From: Leishmania donovani
Taxonomy: Eukaryota > Euglenozoa > Kinetoplastea > Trypanosomatida > Trypanosomatidae
Assembly: GCF_000227135.1 (NCBI RefSeq)
Contig: NC_018254.1
Coordinates: forward strand, 709,446 to 773,445
Length of the DNA: 64,000 bases
Direction of reading: 5' to 3'
Below are positions 9,601 to 18,866 of this stretch, one piece after another. Numbering within the stretch: position 1 is the first letter of the stretch; every line of letters starts with the position of its first letter. Position numbers and translations under genes: made by a program. The notes beneath the pieces were generated by a model that was given only the letters and a program-made list of their open reading frames with translations, made no database searches and was not told the origin of the DNA.

Positions 9601-10719
9601 CTACCCACGCTGCGTGTTGTGCTCTACAATGAACACCTCGCCATCCTGCATCACGTACCTGTCGTTCACCGTGCGCATCTGCATCTCCGCAGATTCGAGG
9701 TTTGGTCGCCCGATGAACGTGTCCCATGTCATCACCTTGGCGCGCACAAAGTTCTTCTCGAAGTCGGAGTGGATCTCACCGGCTGCCTGCCGCGCCGTTG
9801 AGCCCTGCGCCACTGTCCAGCCATGCGCCATCTTCGGCCCCACTGTGAAAAAGGACTGAAGCTTGAGCAGCGCATACACCTGCTTCATCAGTACCTGGCC
9901 ACGCGGCACGTCGATGCCGTACTCTTCCAGGAACATGAGCTGCTCCTCGCGCGATGCAAGTTGTGCTGTCTGCTCCTCGATGGCGACCGACACACGGCAG
10001 GTCCGCTCGGCCCCGAAGGCGGCCTCCACCTCACGAGAGAAGGCGTTGCCATCCTTCACACCCCGCTCGTCCACGTTCAGCACAAACATCATGGGCTTGT
10101 GGGAGAGCAAGTCGTAGCTCTGCAGCAAGCCTTTCTCCGCCACAGTGAGCTTCGCCTTTGCAGGCATGTCTGCTGCTGGCTTGCCCTCCTCCAGCCACTG
10201 CTGAAGGCGCTTCAAGAAGCTGTATTCAACGTCCTGCGCCTTCATCGTCTTTTGTACCTTGCGCATCCGCTTCTCCACCATCTCGAGGTCCGACAGGACA
10301 AGCTCACTCAGAATGACATGAATGTCATCCAGAGGGTGCGGGGTGTCAAAGCCCTCCTTGGAGCTCTCGAAGCAGCGCACCGTATGCAGCAGCACGGCGC
10401 AGTTTCGGATGTCAGCGAGGAACTTATTGCCGAGCCCGGCCCCCTTCGAGGCTCCAGCGATCAGCCCCGCCACGTCCGTCAAGTCTACCTCGACGTCGAC
10501 AATCTTCTCTGCCTGAGTGAACTGCGCCAGCTGGCGCAGCCGCGGATCGACGATCGGCACCTTCGACGTGTTCGCGTCGATCGTGCAGAATGGAAAGTTT
10601 CCCGTCTTTGCTATTTGGCTGCACGTGAGGGCGTTAAAGAGGGTGGACTTGCCCACATTCGGTAGCCCCACAATACCAGCAGCGCGCCGTCTCCAGAGCG
10701 CGACGCTAAGTCGCAGCAT
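9601..10719 (-). CDS. YchF/OLA1-family P-loop NTPase, possibly mitochondrial
   Basis: 372 aa, close to bacterial YchF (~363 aa). G1 is GLPNVGKST (residues 18-26); G3 is DVAG (82-85) followed by the YchF-typical GASKGAGLGN; the G4 position reads NVDE (215-218). In this family NxxE replaces NKxD and is linked to ATP preference over GTP. A TGS domain fills about residues 288-370, ending in the conserved KDG/QDGEV-type tail. YchF proteins bind the ribosome and act in translation or stress control. The N-terminus (MLRLSVALWRRRAAG) is short, basic and free of acids before the G-domain, as expected for a mitochondrial presequence; cytosolic OLA1 has a different leader. The organellar location is inference. 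The start is supported by a strong splice acceptor at 10792-10793 with no ATG between it and 10719. Confidence 0.9.
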   Translation of the reverse strand: MLRLSVALWRRRAAGIVGLPNVGKSTLFNALTCSQIAKTGNFPFCTIDANTSKVPIVDPRLRQLAQFTQAEKIVDVEVDLTDVAGLIAGASKGAGLGNKFLADIRNCAVLLHTVRCFESSKEGFDTPHPLDDIHVILSELVLSDLEMVEKRMRKVQKTMKAQDVEYSFLKRLQQWLEEGKPAADMPAKAKLTVAEKGLLQSYDLLSHKPMMFVLNVDERGVKDGNAFSREVEAAFGAERTCRVSVAIEEQTAQLASREEQLMFLEEYGIDVPRGQVLMKQVYALLKLQSFFTVGPKMAHGWTVAQGSTARQAAGEIHSDFEKNFVRAKVMTWDTFIGRPNLESAEMQMRTVNDRYVMQDGEVFIVEHNTQRG

Positions 10720-10791
10720 GAGGAATGGGAACAGGGGGGGAGCCGCGGTGGTGCACCGTCTTCCACGTCGATGATGTGCAGGTGCAATCCG

Positions 10792-10814
10792 CTACGCAGT
10801 GAAAAAAGAGGAGA
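10792..10814 (-). promoter_or_regulatory. Candidate trans-splice acceptor of the YchF-like gene
   Basis: On the minus strand a pyrimidine run (complement of 10799-10814) is followed by the AG at 10793-10792. This gives a ~72-nt 5' UTR, and the CDS ATG at 10719 is the first ATG downstream. Confidence 0.55.
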
Positions 10815-10862
10815 TGTGCAACAAGGATAGCGATAGAGAGAGAGCGTGTGTGCGAGTACGGC

Positions 10863-10885
10863 TGTGTGTGTGTGTGTGTGTGTGT
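10863..10885. repeat. (TG)n microsatellite
   Basis: Eleven to twelve TG dinucleotides just upstream of the YchF-like splice-acceptor region. Confidence 0.95.
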
Positions 10886-11503
10886 CTCTGTTTGTGCGTC
10901 CCTAAGCTTGCTGGCCTTGCATCTTCCCGCGTGGCCGACGCACACGTGATGCCGTGCCTCCGTCTGTTCTCAGTGCGTGTGTTTGTGCTTCATCTCACGC
11001 GCCCCGCCATCACCACGATGACCATCATCACAGGCACGCGTCCCACTGCTCGAGGAGGACCTCTTCTGTTGCGTCTGCTTGTGCCGCACAAGAAGGATGT
11101 TGGAAGAGAGACGCGAAAGGAAACAAACAAAACAAACGGGAAGCATGTCTTTTAGCAAATCTCTGCTCGCCGCACGCAAGCCGGCACATCTCCCAACCAG
11201 CCATGCGTGCAAGCACCAGTCACCAGCCACCAGCCGCCAACCCTCTACAACCCTCCTGTCAGTTGTCATTGCATGGACGACATGTGCGAGATATGAAGGT
11301 GGTGGGAAGGGGGGTGGCGCTTGACAGTAGCAGACCAATACGACGGCAGCTGCAGCAGAGCGAGGTGCTGAGAAGGGAAGCAGGGAAAAGAGCTGCCGCA
11401 CCACATCACCCACGAGAACGCGCCTTCACTGGAGCCTCTGCACCTTCTAAACCCGCTCTCTGTGGCCCCCTCCCTTTCTCACACCGGACTCTGTCGTCGC
11501 TAT

Positions 11504-14500
11504 TCACAGGAGAGTGAAGAACTCCTTCGGCTCGTCGCCTTGCTCAACGTACAGCGCACGCACATCCGCAAGCACCTCTGTTACCGCGTCAGCCCTCTCC
11601 GCCACGCCTGCAGCGTTGGCACTGTCGCCAGGGAAGATGATGCTGCAGTTAGTCCATTCACCAGCCTCCAGTGACTCCACTGCCGCGGTCTGCACCGCCG
11701 GCTCGCTGGAGCTTAGCATGTGACGCACAAACGCGCCCACAACGTCGGCCGAGCTCTCCACTGCGTCGGCACCGCGCCACAGGTAAACGGTGGTACCGAT
11801 GCGCTGCTGGAAGCCAAGCGCGTAGCAGCGGTCTTCCTCGAGGTCGTCGAGGTCCGCAACAGCCACTTTCGTCCCCGCCGTAAACGGGTAGGCGTAGGCA
11901 AAGCTCTCCCCTTCCGCCATGCGCACGGCGACGTGCGCCTGCTCGTCGCCGTTGCGAGCGGCAGCGGCAGCGAGCGACAGGTCCGAGATGCCCTGCCGCG
12001 GAAGAGAAACGCCGGCAGGGCCCATGCTCGGCGTGAAAACCGCCGCCATAGCTGAAGAAGCAGCGGAAGGCAGAAATACGTCTTGGGGCTCGCTTGCCGC
12101 CGGTTCCGGCACTGAGCCGGCAGCGGCAGCTGGCAGACTGTCAGCACGGTTGCGGTACTGCGATGCAGAGGCGCCAGTTGATGAAGAGTACGCAGCGGCA
12201 TTACTCGCAAGCCGATCACCCTCGCTCCCCCGTCGGAGCGAGCCGCCATTGCCAGAGGACGACACGCGCAGCTGTCGCGGCGTACGAGGTGTGTGCCGCC
12301 CGGTGCGGAACGAAGAGGACGCCGGCGCAGGAGGATTCACGGGTAGAAGAGGGTTCGGCAGCAGTGTCATGTGTCCAGTCGCGCTTGTCTGTTGGCCGCC
12401 TGAGACCCTTCCGCTGCTACTCGCGCCGACGCCCTTTGTAGCCCCTTCACGTGCGTGCCGCCGCACCCCTTCGCTGGCGTCCAGCCGATCCTCCTCGGCG
12501 GTATAGCAGCTCAGCATGGCGCCAAGTCGCGTGTTTGAGAGGAGAGCATCCCATTGCGACTGCCGCGCAAAGCGAATGCGCACCTGACTCGCGACGTGCA
12601 GCGACAGCAGCCGCTGCGCCACCTCCGCCGACACAGCCGCAGTTGGAACAGGGAACGGGGAAGAGGACCGCGGCCACGAAGCCGGTGATATAGCCGGCAG
12701 CAGTCGCACCTGCCGCATCGGGTTGAAGTGCACGGTCTTCCCGGCGTTGGTGACACTTGTGCGCGCCTCGCCGTGGTAAAAGCTGAAGCGCAGCACCTGC
12801 CGGCAGGCAGCGAGCGCACGTTCACTGTAGACTTTATTAAGACACTGCGATCCCATGACGACGCATCCCGTCACGACATCGACGTCTTCGTCACCGCTGG
12901 GGTCAGCACCGGGGCCCACATCGGTGCCCCGAGAGAGCCGTGGCCGCTGCTTGCCCTTCTGCTTCGATCGTCCGGCGTCGGCGCTGCTGGCTTCGCCTGC
13001 AGCTCGCGCACCAGGCGCGAAGAGAAACAGGTAGCCCAAACGCGGGTCTAGTGACAACGTGTTGGGAAGCGCCGGCGGCGCACCGCTCATGTCAGCCGCG
13101 CGCGTCAGGACATCGCTGCGCAGCTGCTGGTGTGCTTCCTTGTCACGAGGAGAGAGGAAGCCAAGTGTCCGCCCCTCAGCAGAGCACGGGGAGGGTGGAG
13201 ACGGCGGCAAGGAAGAGCGGGACGCGACGGCGCCGGCGACGGTCGAGGGCGTTTCGCAGTCAAAGTACGCTGTCAGCTGGTAGGAGAAGGGCATCGGTGA
13301 CGTCGACGTGTACGGGGCGTAGGCAAACACGCTGTTCAGCAGCGGCGTGGACAACTGCGCCTCCCACAGGCGCAGGTTCATGAAGAAGCCGAGGTTTGGA
13401 TTGCACACGTTTCGGCGTGCCCGCACGAGCTCGTAGGCGCGGTCGTAGCACAGCCCCTGCTTCCACATGACGTAGGCGATAACAAACGTGCAGGAACGCG
13501 ACACGCCCTGCTGACAGTGCACAAAGACTCGCCCCTGATGCCTCTCCACTGCGTCCTCGATGAAGGCGTTTACGACGGCAAAGAGGGAGAAGATCGGCTC
13601 ATCGGCGGCGTCGCTCAGGCTGAGCGTCAAGTACCGGAAAAGGTCTGGGTAGAAGCTATCGATGCACCAGCTGACGGTGTTCACGATATGGGTGATGCCT
13701 TTGCGGAGGAGCTGCGCTCGATCCCGCGCTGCGTCCTCGCCGCCGACAAAGAGGTACGGCAAAACCTGCGTCACCTCCGGCTGCGACGCCTTCAGCCGCT
13801 GCGCGCGTTCCTGCTGGTTGTACACTTCATTGCACTCAGCGTCGTCTTCGAACGGCGGTGCTAATGCTACCCTGTAGCGACTCGTCGAGACGTTCTCGGT
13901 GCCGGCGTTGTGGCGGCTGGCGATTTCGTCCCTGCCTTGACCGCCCCCGTCGGCGCGATGGTGCTGGTGCCGTGTGTGAAGATGACGCTCGGCAGGGCAA
14001 CTCTCCAGCTGCGCATTGTCCTTTCGGTTACGCGGAACGGAAGGCAGGTCTGCCGCTCGAGCAGGGCCGCTAGTGTGCTGCAACGCCTTCTCTCTCTGCC
14101 CTTTCTCCTCTGCGTTGATGAGCGGCTGCAGTTTCGGCACCGCTGCCGCCTGAGGGGACAAAGTGGACGCATCTGTGCTGCCCTCCTCTGCAGAGGCGCT
14201 GCGGAGCGTCGAGCGTGCCTTGGCGGCGGCAGCGGCGGCTGGCGCCGCAGGGCGGAGTGAGTCGAGCGGGAGACTCAAGACGGGGGTTTGTGTTGCAGAT
14301 GTTGCAGAGGTCAGTGTGGCTGGGGGGGCGGACGAGGCATCTGGCGGAATCGTGCTGTCAACGCGGCAATCGCCGCTCGGCGTGCCTGACGCGAGCGTCG
14401 GCAGCAGCAGCGGTGGCGGTTTGGGTGACGCTGAGTGCGTTGTCCAGGAGTGTCGAAGCGGTCTGCCCATACGGGAAGTCGTCGAGCCAGTTGCGGTGGG

Positions 14501-16678
14501 GTGTGCTGAGCCTGCGGGCCCCGTGGCTGCGGTACCAGCCGGTGCTGCCCGCTGCACATTGAGGGGCTGGGGCCCCTGTAGCCAGCTGGAGATGTTCAAC
14601 GAGGGAATCGGCGGCATGATGCCAGAGGCAGCAGCGGCGCCGGCGGCCGCGCCGTCGCCATGTGTGTTGCGACGCGGTGGATGGAACGACGAAAGCGGGT
14701 CAGAGCACCAGTTGCCCGCTCCGAACAGGGCTGCACTCGTGTTTGGCCCGCCTGCAGCCGCTCCGGATGCGCTACCGGGCACAGAGTAATGCGCCGAGTT
14801 CAGCGGGCTGGCCACGTCGCCCGTGTGCATCCACCGCGGCGTGCCGACACGGACCCCGTTCAGGACGCGGTAGATGGCGTTCAGGCTGTACAGCTCCGCA
14901 GGATTGGAGGACACCGCCGTGCTGGTCACGTGGTCGCTGACGCCACCAAATGCCCCTGTGTGACAACCGGTGCTGACCGGCGACGTGGTGTAGGGGGTGG
15001 CGGTGCTGCTTCGCTTGTCGAAGCGCATCACGGGCACGGCGACCGAGGAGGGGCGTGTGATGGCAAGGAGCTCCCGCCGCAGTTCCCTTGATGCCCTCAG
15101 AGTGGAGATCAGATACTGTAGAGACGAGTTTGAGGTGCCGAAACCGCTGTTGGAGTCGCTCACATCCCTGCCCATTCTGTTGCCCGTTATCACTGCCGAG
15201 GCAGCGCCGCCGCCGCTCACGTTCGACGACGCCTTGGAGCTTCTGCGCAGATTCCTTCCAGCAGCATTCACGTTGCTGCCGTCGTCGTGACACCCAGAGG
15301 TGACGTCGAGGGTGGGGTGCATGCTGTAGGCACGGATCACGGCCTCTACCTTGGCCGCGTTTAAGTTGTAGAACAGTCTTCGATCGAACTCGGCGCAGTC
15401 GAGAAAGAGTTTTTCAATGGCGCGGGCCGTGAACAACCCGGCCGCCGCCGCCATGGCGTCTGCCTGCTTACCCGTGAGGAGGTGGACGCTGAAGTGAAAG
15501 CTAGTGGCGCGCGGCGTCGCCTGTGAGGACGTGGAGCGCGGGGACGCCTGCGGAAACCCTCCAGCGCCGCTCCCGTTCCCTGTGGCAGACGATGGTGCCG
15601 CTGCGGCAGCAGCGGCCGTAGTGCTGCGCGGGGTCGGGCGGTCACTTGTCGACCCGTTCGTTCGTGGCGTCGCGGAGGGTGAGTACCAGTAGCTGGCGCC
15701 GCTGCCGTGGCTGATGTTGGCGAGAGTCGGTCGCGTCATGTCACTCGAGAACGGTGTCGTGAGGCCGCGCGGGGTAAAGAGCTGCACCATGTCTCGCGGC
15801 CACTCAGTGTTCGTGTTGGCGCTCATCGCTGCGCTGGTTGCCACCGATCGCGCAGCACCGCTGGGGGTGGCGGCTGAAGGAGAGGAAGGTGGCGGGGTAG
15901 CTGATCGGGTGTTCGTAACGCTTACGAACGGTGTTGCTGGCGTCGTGCTGGTCGGCGGCGTCCTCAGCATTGTTGATCGCTGAACGATAACGAGAACGTA
16001 TACCTCCGCCGCCTGGACCTCGGCGTGGCGCGTGAGATCGACGGGCTGCACGGACACCTCGCGGAACAGCCACGAGTGCGGTGATAGTGGCGTCTCAGCC
16101 GGCGCCGATTCGGGCAGCGCCCCTAAACGACTGCTCGCGGGGCGCTGGGGGAAGCTGTCGTCGTTCGCGTTCGGCAAGGAGCGATCTGCTGCTATCGCAG
16201 CAGCAGTGGCTGCTTCACCGCTGTCCGCCACCTCATTCGGGTCGCTGTGACGAGAGCCATGAAGCTCGCGCGGACTCTGCAGTAAGTCTTGAGTTGGTCC
16301 ACTGCGGTTTGTCGTCATGGTGTCGGCCAAAGATGGGATGGAGGCGCCTGCTGACTGTTTGCCCCACCCTTGATCGGATATCGCCTTCGGTGCACCACCG
16401 CTTGGCGCCGGTGAAGTCGTTGCTTCGTAGGAACCAAGGCGATGGCGGGTGCCCCTTCGGTCTAGCACGCAGCGCAGCGCATGAAGCGATGTGTCGCACT
16501 CGGCGTACTGCCGCTCCATCTCCGCTATTATCTCCTTGCGAAACAGCGCACTAGCGCCACTGCCAGCAGAGTTACCGGCATCGTTGGGGAGCGTGTCGAA
16601 GAGCGATGGGGCGCGCGCCAACGCCTCGAGATCCTCGAGGGAGAAGGGGGCGGCCGCAGTAGACACACGGTTGCCCAT
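11504..16678 (-). CDS. Dual-specificity protein phosphatase with gelsolin-like C-terminus and N-myristoylation-type start
   Basis: 1724 aa, mostly low-complexity Ser/Thr/Ala/Gly linker around a compact DSP domain at residues ~968-1105. The catalytic loop is HCQQGVSRS, matching HCxxGxxRS, with Cys1055. The Asp in SLSDAADEP (about 1023, 32 residues before the Cys) fits the general acid. A C-terminal block (~1590-1724) with VYLWRGADA and an end DEPKEFFTLL resembles gelsolin repeats. DSP plus gelsolin-like segments is known from plant MKP1-type MAPK phosphatases, so a MAP-kinase phosphatase role is plausible but inferred. The N-terminus MGNRVS fits the N-myristoyltransferase consensus (Gly2, Ser6), suggesting membrane or flagellar attachment. 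The ATG at 16678 follows a good acceptor near 16900. The size is far above typical DSPs because of low-complexity insertions. Confidence 0.88.
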   Translation of the reverse strand: MGNRVSTAAAPFSLEDLEALARAPSLFDTLPNDAGNSAGSGASALFRKEIIAEMERQYAECDTSLHALRCVLDRRGTRHRLGSYEATTSPAPSGGAPKAISDQGWGKQSAGASIPSLADTMTTNRSGPTQDLLQSPRELHGSRHSDPNEVADSGEAATAAAIAADRSLPNANDDSFPQRPASSRLGALPESAPAETPLSPHSWLFREVSVQPVDLTRHAEVQAAEVYVLVIVQRSTMLRTPPTSTTPATPFVSVTNTRSATPPPSSPSAATPSGAARSVATSAAMSANTNTEWPRDMVQLFTPRGLTTPFSSDMTRPTLANISHGSGASYWYSPSATPRTNGSTSDRPTPRSTTAAAAAAAPSSATGNGSGAGGFPQASPRSTSSQATPRATSFHFSVHLLTGKQADAMAAAAGLFTARAIEKLFLDCAEFDRRLFYNLNAAKVEAVIRAYSMHPTLDVTSGCHDDGSNVNAAGRNLRRSSKASSNVSGGGAASAVITGNRMGRDVSDSNSGFGTSNSSLQYLISTLRASRELRRELLAITRPSSVAVPVMRFDKRSSTATPYTTSPVSTGCHTGAFGGVSDHVTSTAVSSNPAELYSLNAIYRVLNGVRVGTPRWMHTGDVASPLNSAHYSVPGSASGAAAGGPNTSAALFGAGNWCSDPLSSFHPPRRNTHGDGAAAGAAAASGIMPPIPSLNISSWLQGPQPLNVQRAAPAGTAATGPAGSAHPTATGSTTSRMGRPLRHSWTTHSASPKPPPLLLPTLASGTPSGDCRVDSTIPPDASSAPPATLTSATSATQTPVLSLPLDSLRPAAPAAAAAAKARSTLRSASAEEGSTDASTLSPQAAAVPKLQPLINAEEKGQREKALQHTSGPARAADLPSVPRNRKDNAQLESCPAERHLHTRHQHHRADGGGQGRDEIASRHNAGTENVSTSRYRVALAPPFEDDAECNEVYNQQERAQRLKASQPEVTQVLPYLFVGGEDAARDRAQLLRKGITHIVNTVSWCIDSFYPDLFRYLTLSLSDAADEPIFSLFAVVNAFIEDAVERHQGRVFVHCQQGVSRSCTFVIAYVMWKQGLCYDRAYELVRARRNVCNPNLGFFMNLRLWEAQLSTPLLNSVFAYAPYTSTSPMPFSYQLTAYFDCETPSTVAGAVASRSSLPPSPPSPCSAEGRTLGFLSPRDKEAHQQLRSDVLTRAADMSGAPPALPNTLSLDPRLGYLFLFAPGARAAGEASSADAGRSKQKGKQRPRLSRGTDVGPGADPSGDEDVDVVTGCVVMGSQCLNKVYSERALAACRQVLRFSFYHGEARTSVTNAGKTVHFNPMRQVRLLPAISPASWPRSSSPFPVPTAAVSAEVAQRLLSLHVASQVRIRFARQSQWDALLSNTRLGAMLSCYTAEEDRLDASEGVRRHAREGATKGVGASSSGRVSGGQQTSATGHMTLLPNPLLPVNPPAPASSSFRTGRHTPRTPRQLRVSSSGNGGSLRRGSEGDRLASNAAAYSSSTGASASQYRNRADSLPAAAAGSVPEPAASEPQDVFLPSAASSAMAAVFTPSMGPAGVSLPRQGISDLSLAAAAARNGDEQAHVAVRMAEGESFAYAYPFTAGTKVAVADLDDLEEDRCYALGFQQRIGTTVYLWRGADAVESSADVVGAFVRHMLSSSEPAVQTAAVESLEAGEWTNCSIIFPGDSANAAGVAERADAVTEVLADVRALYVEQGDEPKEFFTLL

Positions 16679-16899
16679 CTTTCGCTGCCGCTTCCTCTAA
16701 AGGCGGCTGTTGCTGACCTCCGATGAGCTTCTTGCCGACGGTACTTCGTTCCGCGCTGTGTCTCTCCCCCCAGCAACGTCGATCGACGCTCGTCGAAGTG
16801 TTCGCAGCACACACACACACACAAGCAAAGAAATATATAAAGTGAGAGAGTGCCGCCAAGAGTAGAGAGCACAAAATATGGCGAGAGGCCGACGACGGC

Positions 16900-16960
16900 C
16901 TCCCAATTGGGCACACACGCACACACCAAGAGAAAGGAGAAGGAGGAGGAGGGCGGTCAA
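16900..16960 (-). promoter_or_regulatory. Candidate trans-splice acceptor of the phosphatase gene
   Basis: A long pyrimidine run on the minus strand (complement of ~16929-16960) precedes an AG at 16901-16900. I see no ATG between it and the CDS start, giving a ~220-nt 5' UTR. Confidence 0.4.
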
Positions 16961-18204
16961 CCACAGCAACGAGAAGAAAGACGGCGTGAGTGCCGTAATC
17001 GCCGACGGAGACCGGCAGCGAGGTAAAAGAAGAAGCGGGACAGTGAAAGGCAGAAATGAAGACCAAGGCAGAGCAGCAACACGGATGGGGGAAGATTGGG
17101 AGGAAAGCGAGAAGGGCGGGTGAGCCTCGAACACCAAGGGATAATACAAGACGAAGCACACAACACACAACAGACAACATACAGCAGCAAAGAGCGACCT
17201 CCTTTCGTTTTTGTGTTTTCTCGTCCCTGCGCCTACTCACCTCTCCGCTCCCTCGCTCGTCCCCTTCGCATTCACCCGCACACACAAAGCAGAACGTGTG
17301 CGCCTACGGAGGGGGAGGGGGGAGCGAGCACACACACACACGTGCACACGCCTGATATCGTTTTGCGGTCCTCCCTGTTGTTCGGTGCTGTTCGTTCAGC
17401 AGTTGCTGTCGTTGGTGTGTTGTTTTGCTTATGGCCCTCTTATCGCCTGTCAGATTCAGGCATACAAGCGCCAAAGGTGGGAGGGAGGGAGGGGTGGTGT
17501 GCACCCGTGGGTAAGAGGGAGGGAGGAAGAAAGGGCACAGAAATGAAAAGGTATGCACGAGCGTATGGTGTGCGCGAGTGCATGTATATGTGGGTGTGCG
17601 CAACCTGTCACGATGCGCAAGAGCAGAGGAGAGCAGCGTAGAGAGACAGAGAAATGTTGTCCAAAGAGAAAGACGCCAGAAAAGATAGGCGAAGCGGAAG
17701 GAAAGAGTGGAGATGGTTGATGCGCCGCACGCGCACAAGCTTGTCTTTATACGCAGTCACTGCGGGCAGTGCTGATCCCTGAACGCCACACGAATCACTG
17801 CGCACAAGCGCGGACGTCTGCAGCTGTTTGGGCTGTGTATGTGCATGTAGGTCGCTTCTGCGGGCTGGGGATTGATGGATGGATGACAGCCACCCAGCTC
17901 TCAGGCGGGAGAGGAAGGGGGTGGGGGAGGGGGGGGGGGGCATCGATCGCATGCATGCATACAAATATACGCACTACGCGGAAAAGCAACAGGCCTCATT
18001 GCGGATCGACCACTTTGAAGATGCTGCGGTGATGTTGACTGTGTTCGTTGTTCCTTCACGTTTGCCTCTTTTCTTGTTGCAAGTCATCATCGAGGAAAGA
18101 AAGGGAGCCGGTCACGACACAAACGTCATGTCAGGGCAGCGGCACACGCACACAAGCACGCAACGAGAGAGCACGAGGCACAGCAGTCAAAAATGTACAT
18201 ATGC

Positions 18205-18225
18205 ATATATATATATATATATATA
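18205..18225. repeat. (TA)n microsatellite
   Basis: An AT alternating run of 21 nt, self-complementary, in the presumed 3' UTR of the PFR-like gene. Confidence 0.95.
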
Positions 18226-18763
18226 AGAATCGGCCGGGCCATGAAAAAGGAGCGGGGAAAAGGTGCCCATGCTCTGCTGCCGCCTGTGCGCACATGCTTG
18301 TGAGCCGCCGCATCCGACACACAGGCAAATGAAGGAGAGCACATGTACATATGTAAATAGACGGGAAAGCGCGCATCCGTCCCCCGCATGCGAGCACGCG
18401 CACGCGGAGAAGCGACCCGCTCCAGAACAGGCGTACAGCACAACAACGAAAACGAGAAGGGAGGGTCTTCTATTTTACATGAAGCACACACATGAAAATG
18501 TGCGCGCGCGTCGGTGGTAAGAGCACTCAGGAGGCCGAGGGAAAAAGAGAAGGGCACACGCACCGGCAGAGACGGAGCGAGAAGCGCAACAAGAGAGGAA
18601 GCCGTTTGATTGATGCTATTCGATGTTTTGTGTGTGTCTGTCGTGTATGGGGAGTGAACGGTGGACATGTGCGTACGGAGAGGCCGTCACGCACGTTTGT
18701 GGGCGGGCGCGTATGCGTGAACATGCGCAGATGCTTGGCCCTCCTCCTCCCCCTCCGTCGCAT

Positions 18764-18781
18764 ACACACACACACACACAC
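18764..18781. repeat. (AC)n microsatellite
   Basis: An uninterrupted AC run about 85 nt past the stop codon of the PFR-like gene, so a TG run in its 3' UTR. Confidence 0.9.
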
Positions 18782-18866
18782 GCACACACCTGCACACACT
18801 GACACCCAGATGCGTTCCTTCACCGCAGCACCTCTGTCTCCGCTTTCGTGCGTGTTCTCCGAATCA

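Larger units (their letters stand above)
10720..11503. other. Intergenic region between the phosphatase gene and the YchF-like gene
   Basis: About 0.8 kb without a credible gene. It holds a (TG)n run at 10863-10885 and the splice signal listed separately; the higher-coordinate part should be the 3' UTR of the phosphatase gene. Confidence 0.55.
16679..18866. other. Intergenic region between the PFR-like gene and the phosphatase gene
   Basis: 2.2 kb with no credible ORF; the many short ORFs are purine- or pyrimidine-skewed. It contains (CA)n at 16808-16822 and 17328-17343, a run of 12 G at 17929-17940, (TA)n at 18205-18225 and (CA)n at 18764-18781. It should hold the 3' UTR of the PFR-like gene and the 5' UTR of the phosphatase gene. 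Confidence 0.55.

Noticed and set aside
9823..10665. Plus-strand ORF of 280 codons opposite the YchF-like gene
   Set aside because: Shadow of a strongly conserved minus-strand NTPase.
18126..18668. Minus-strand ORF of 180 codons with Cys/Ser/His-rich sequence
   Set aside because: It runs through (TA)n and (CA)n microsatellites in a UTR and encodes simple-sequence peptides.
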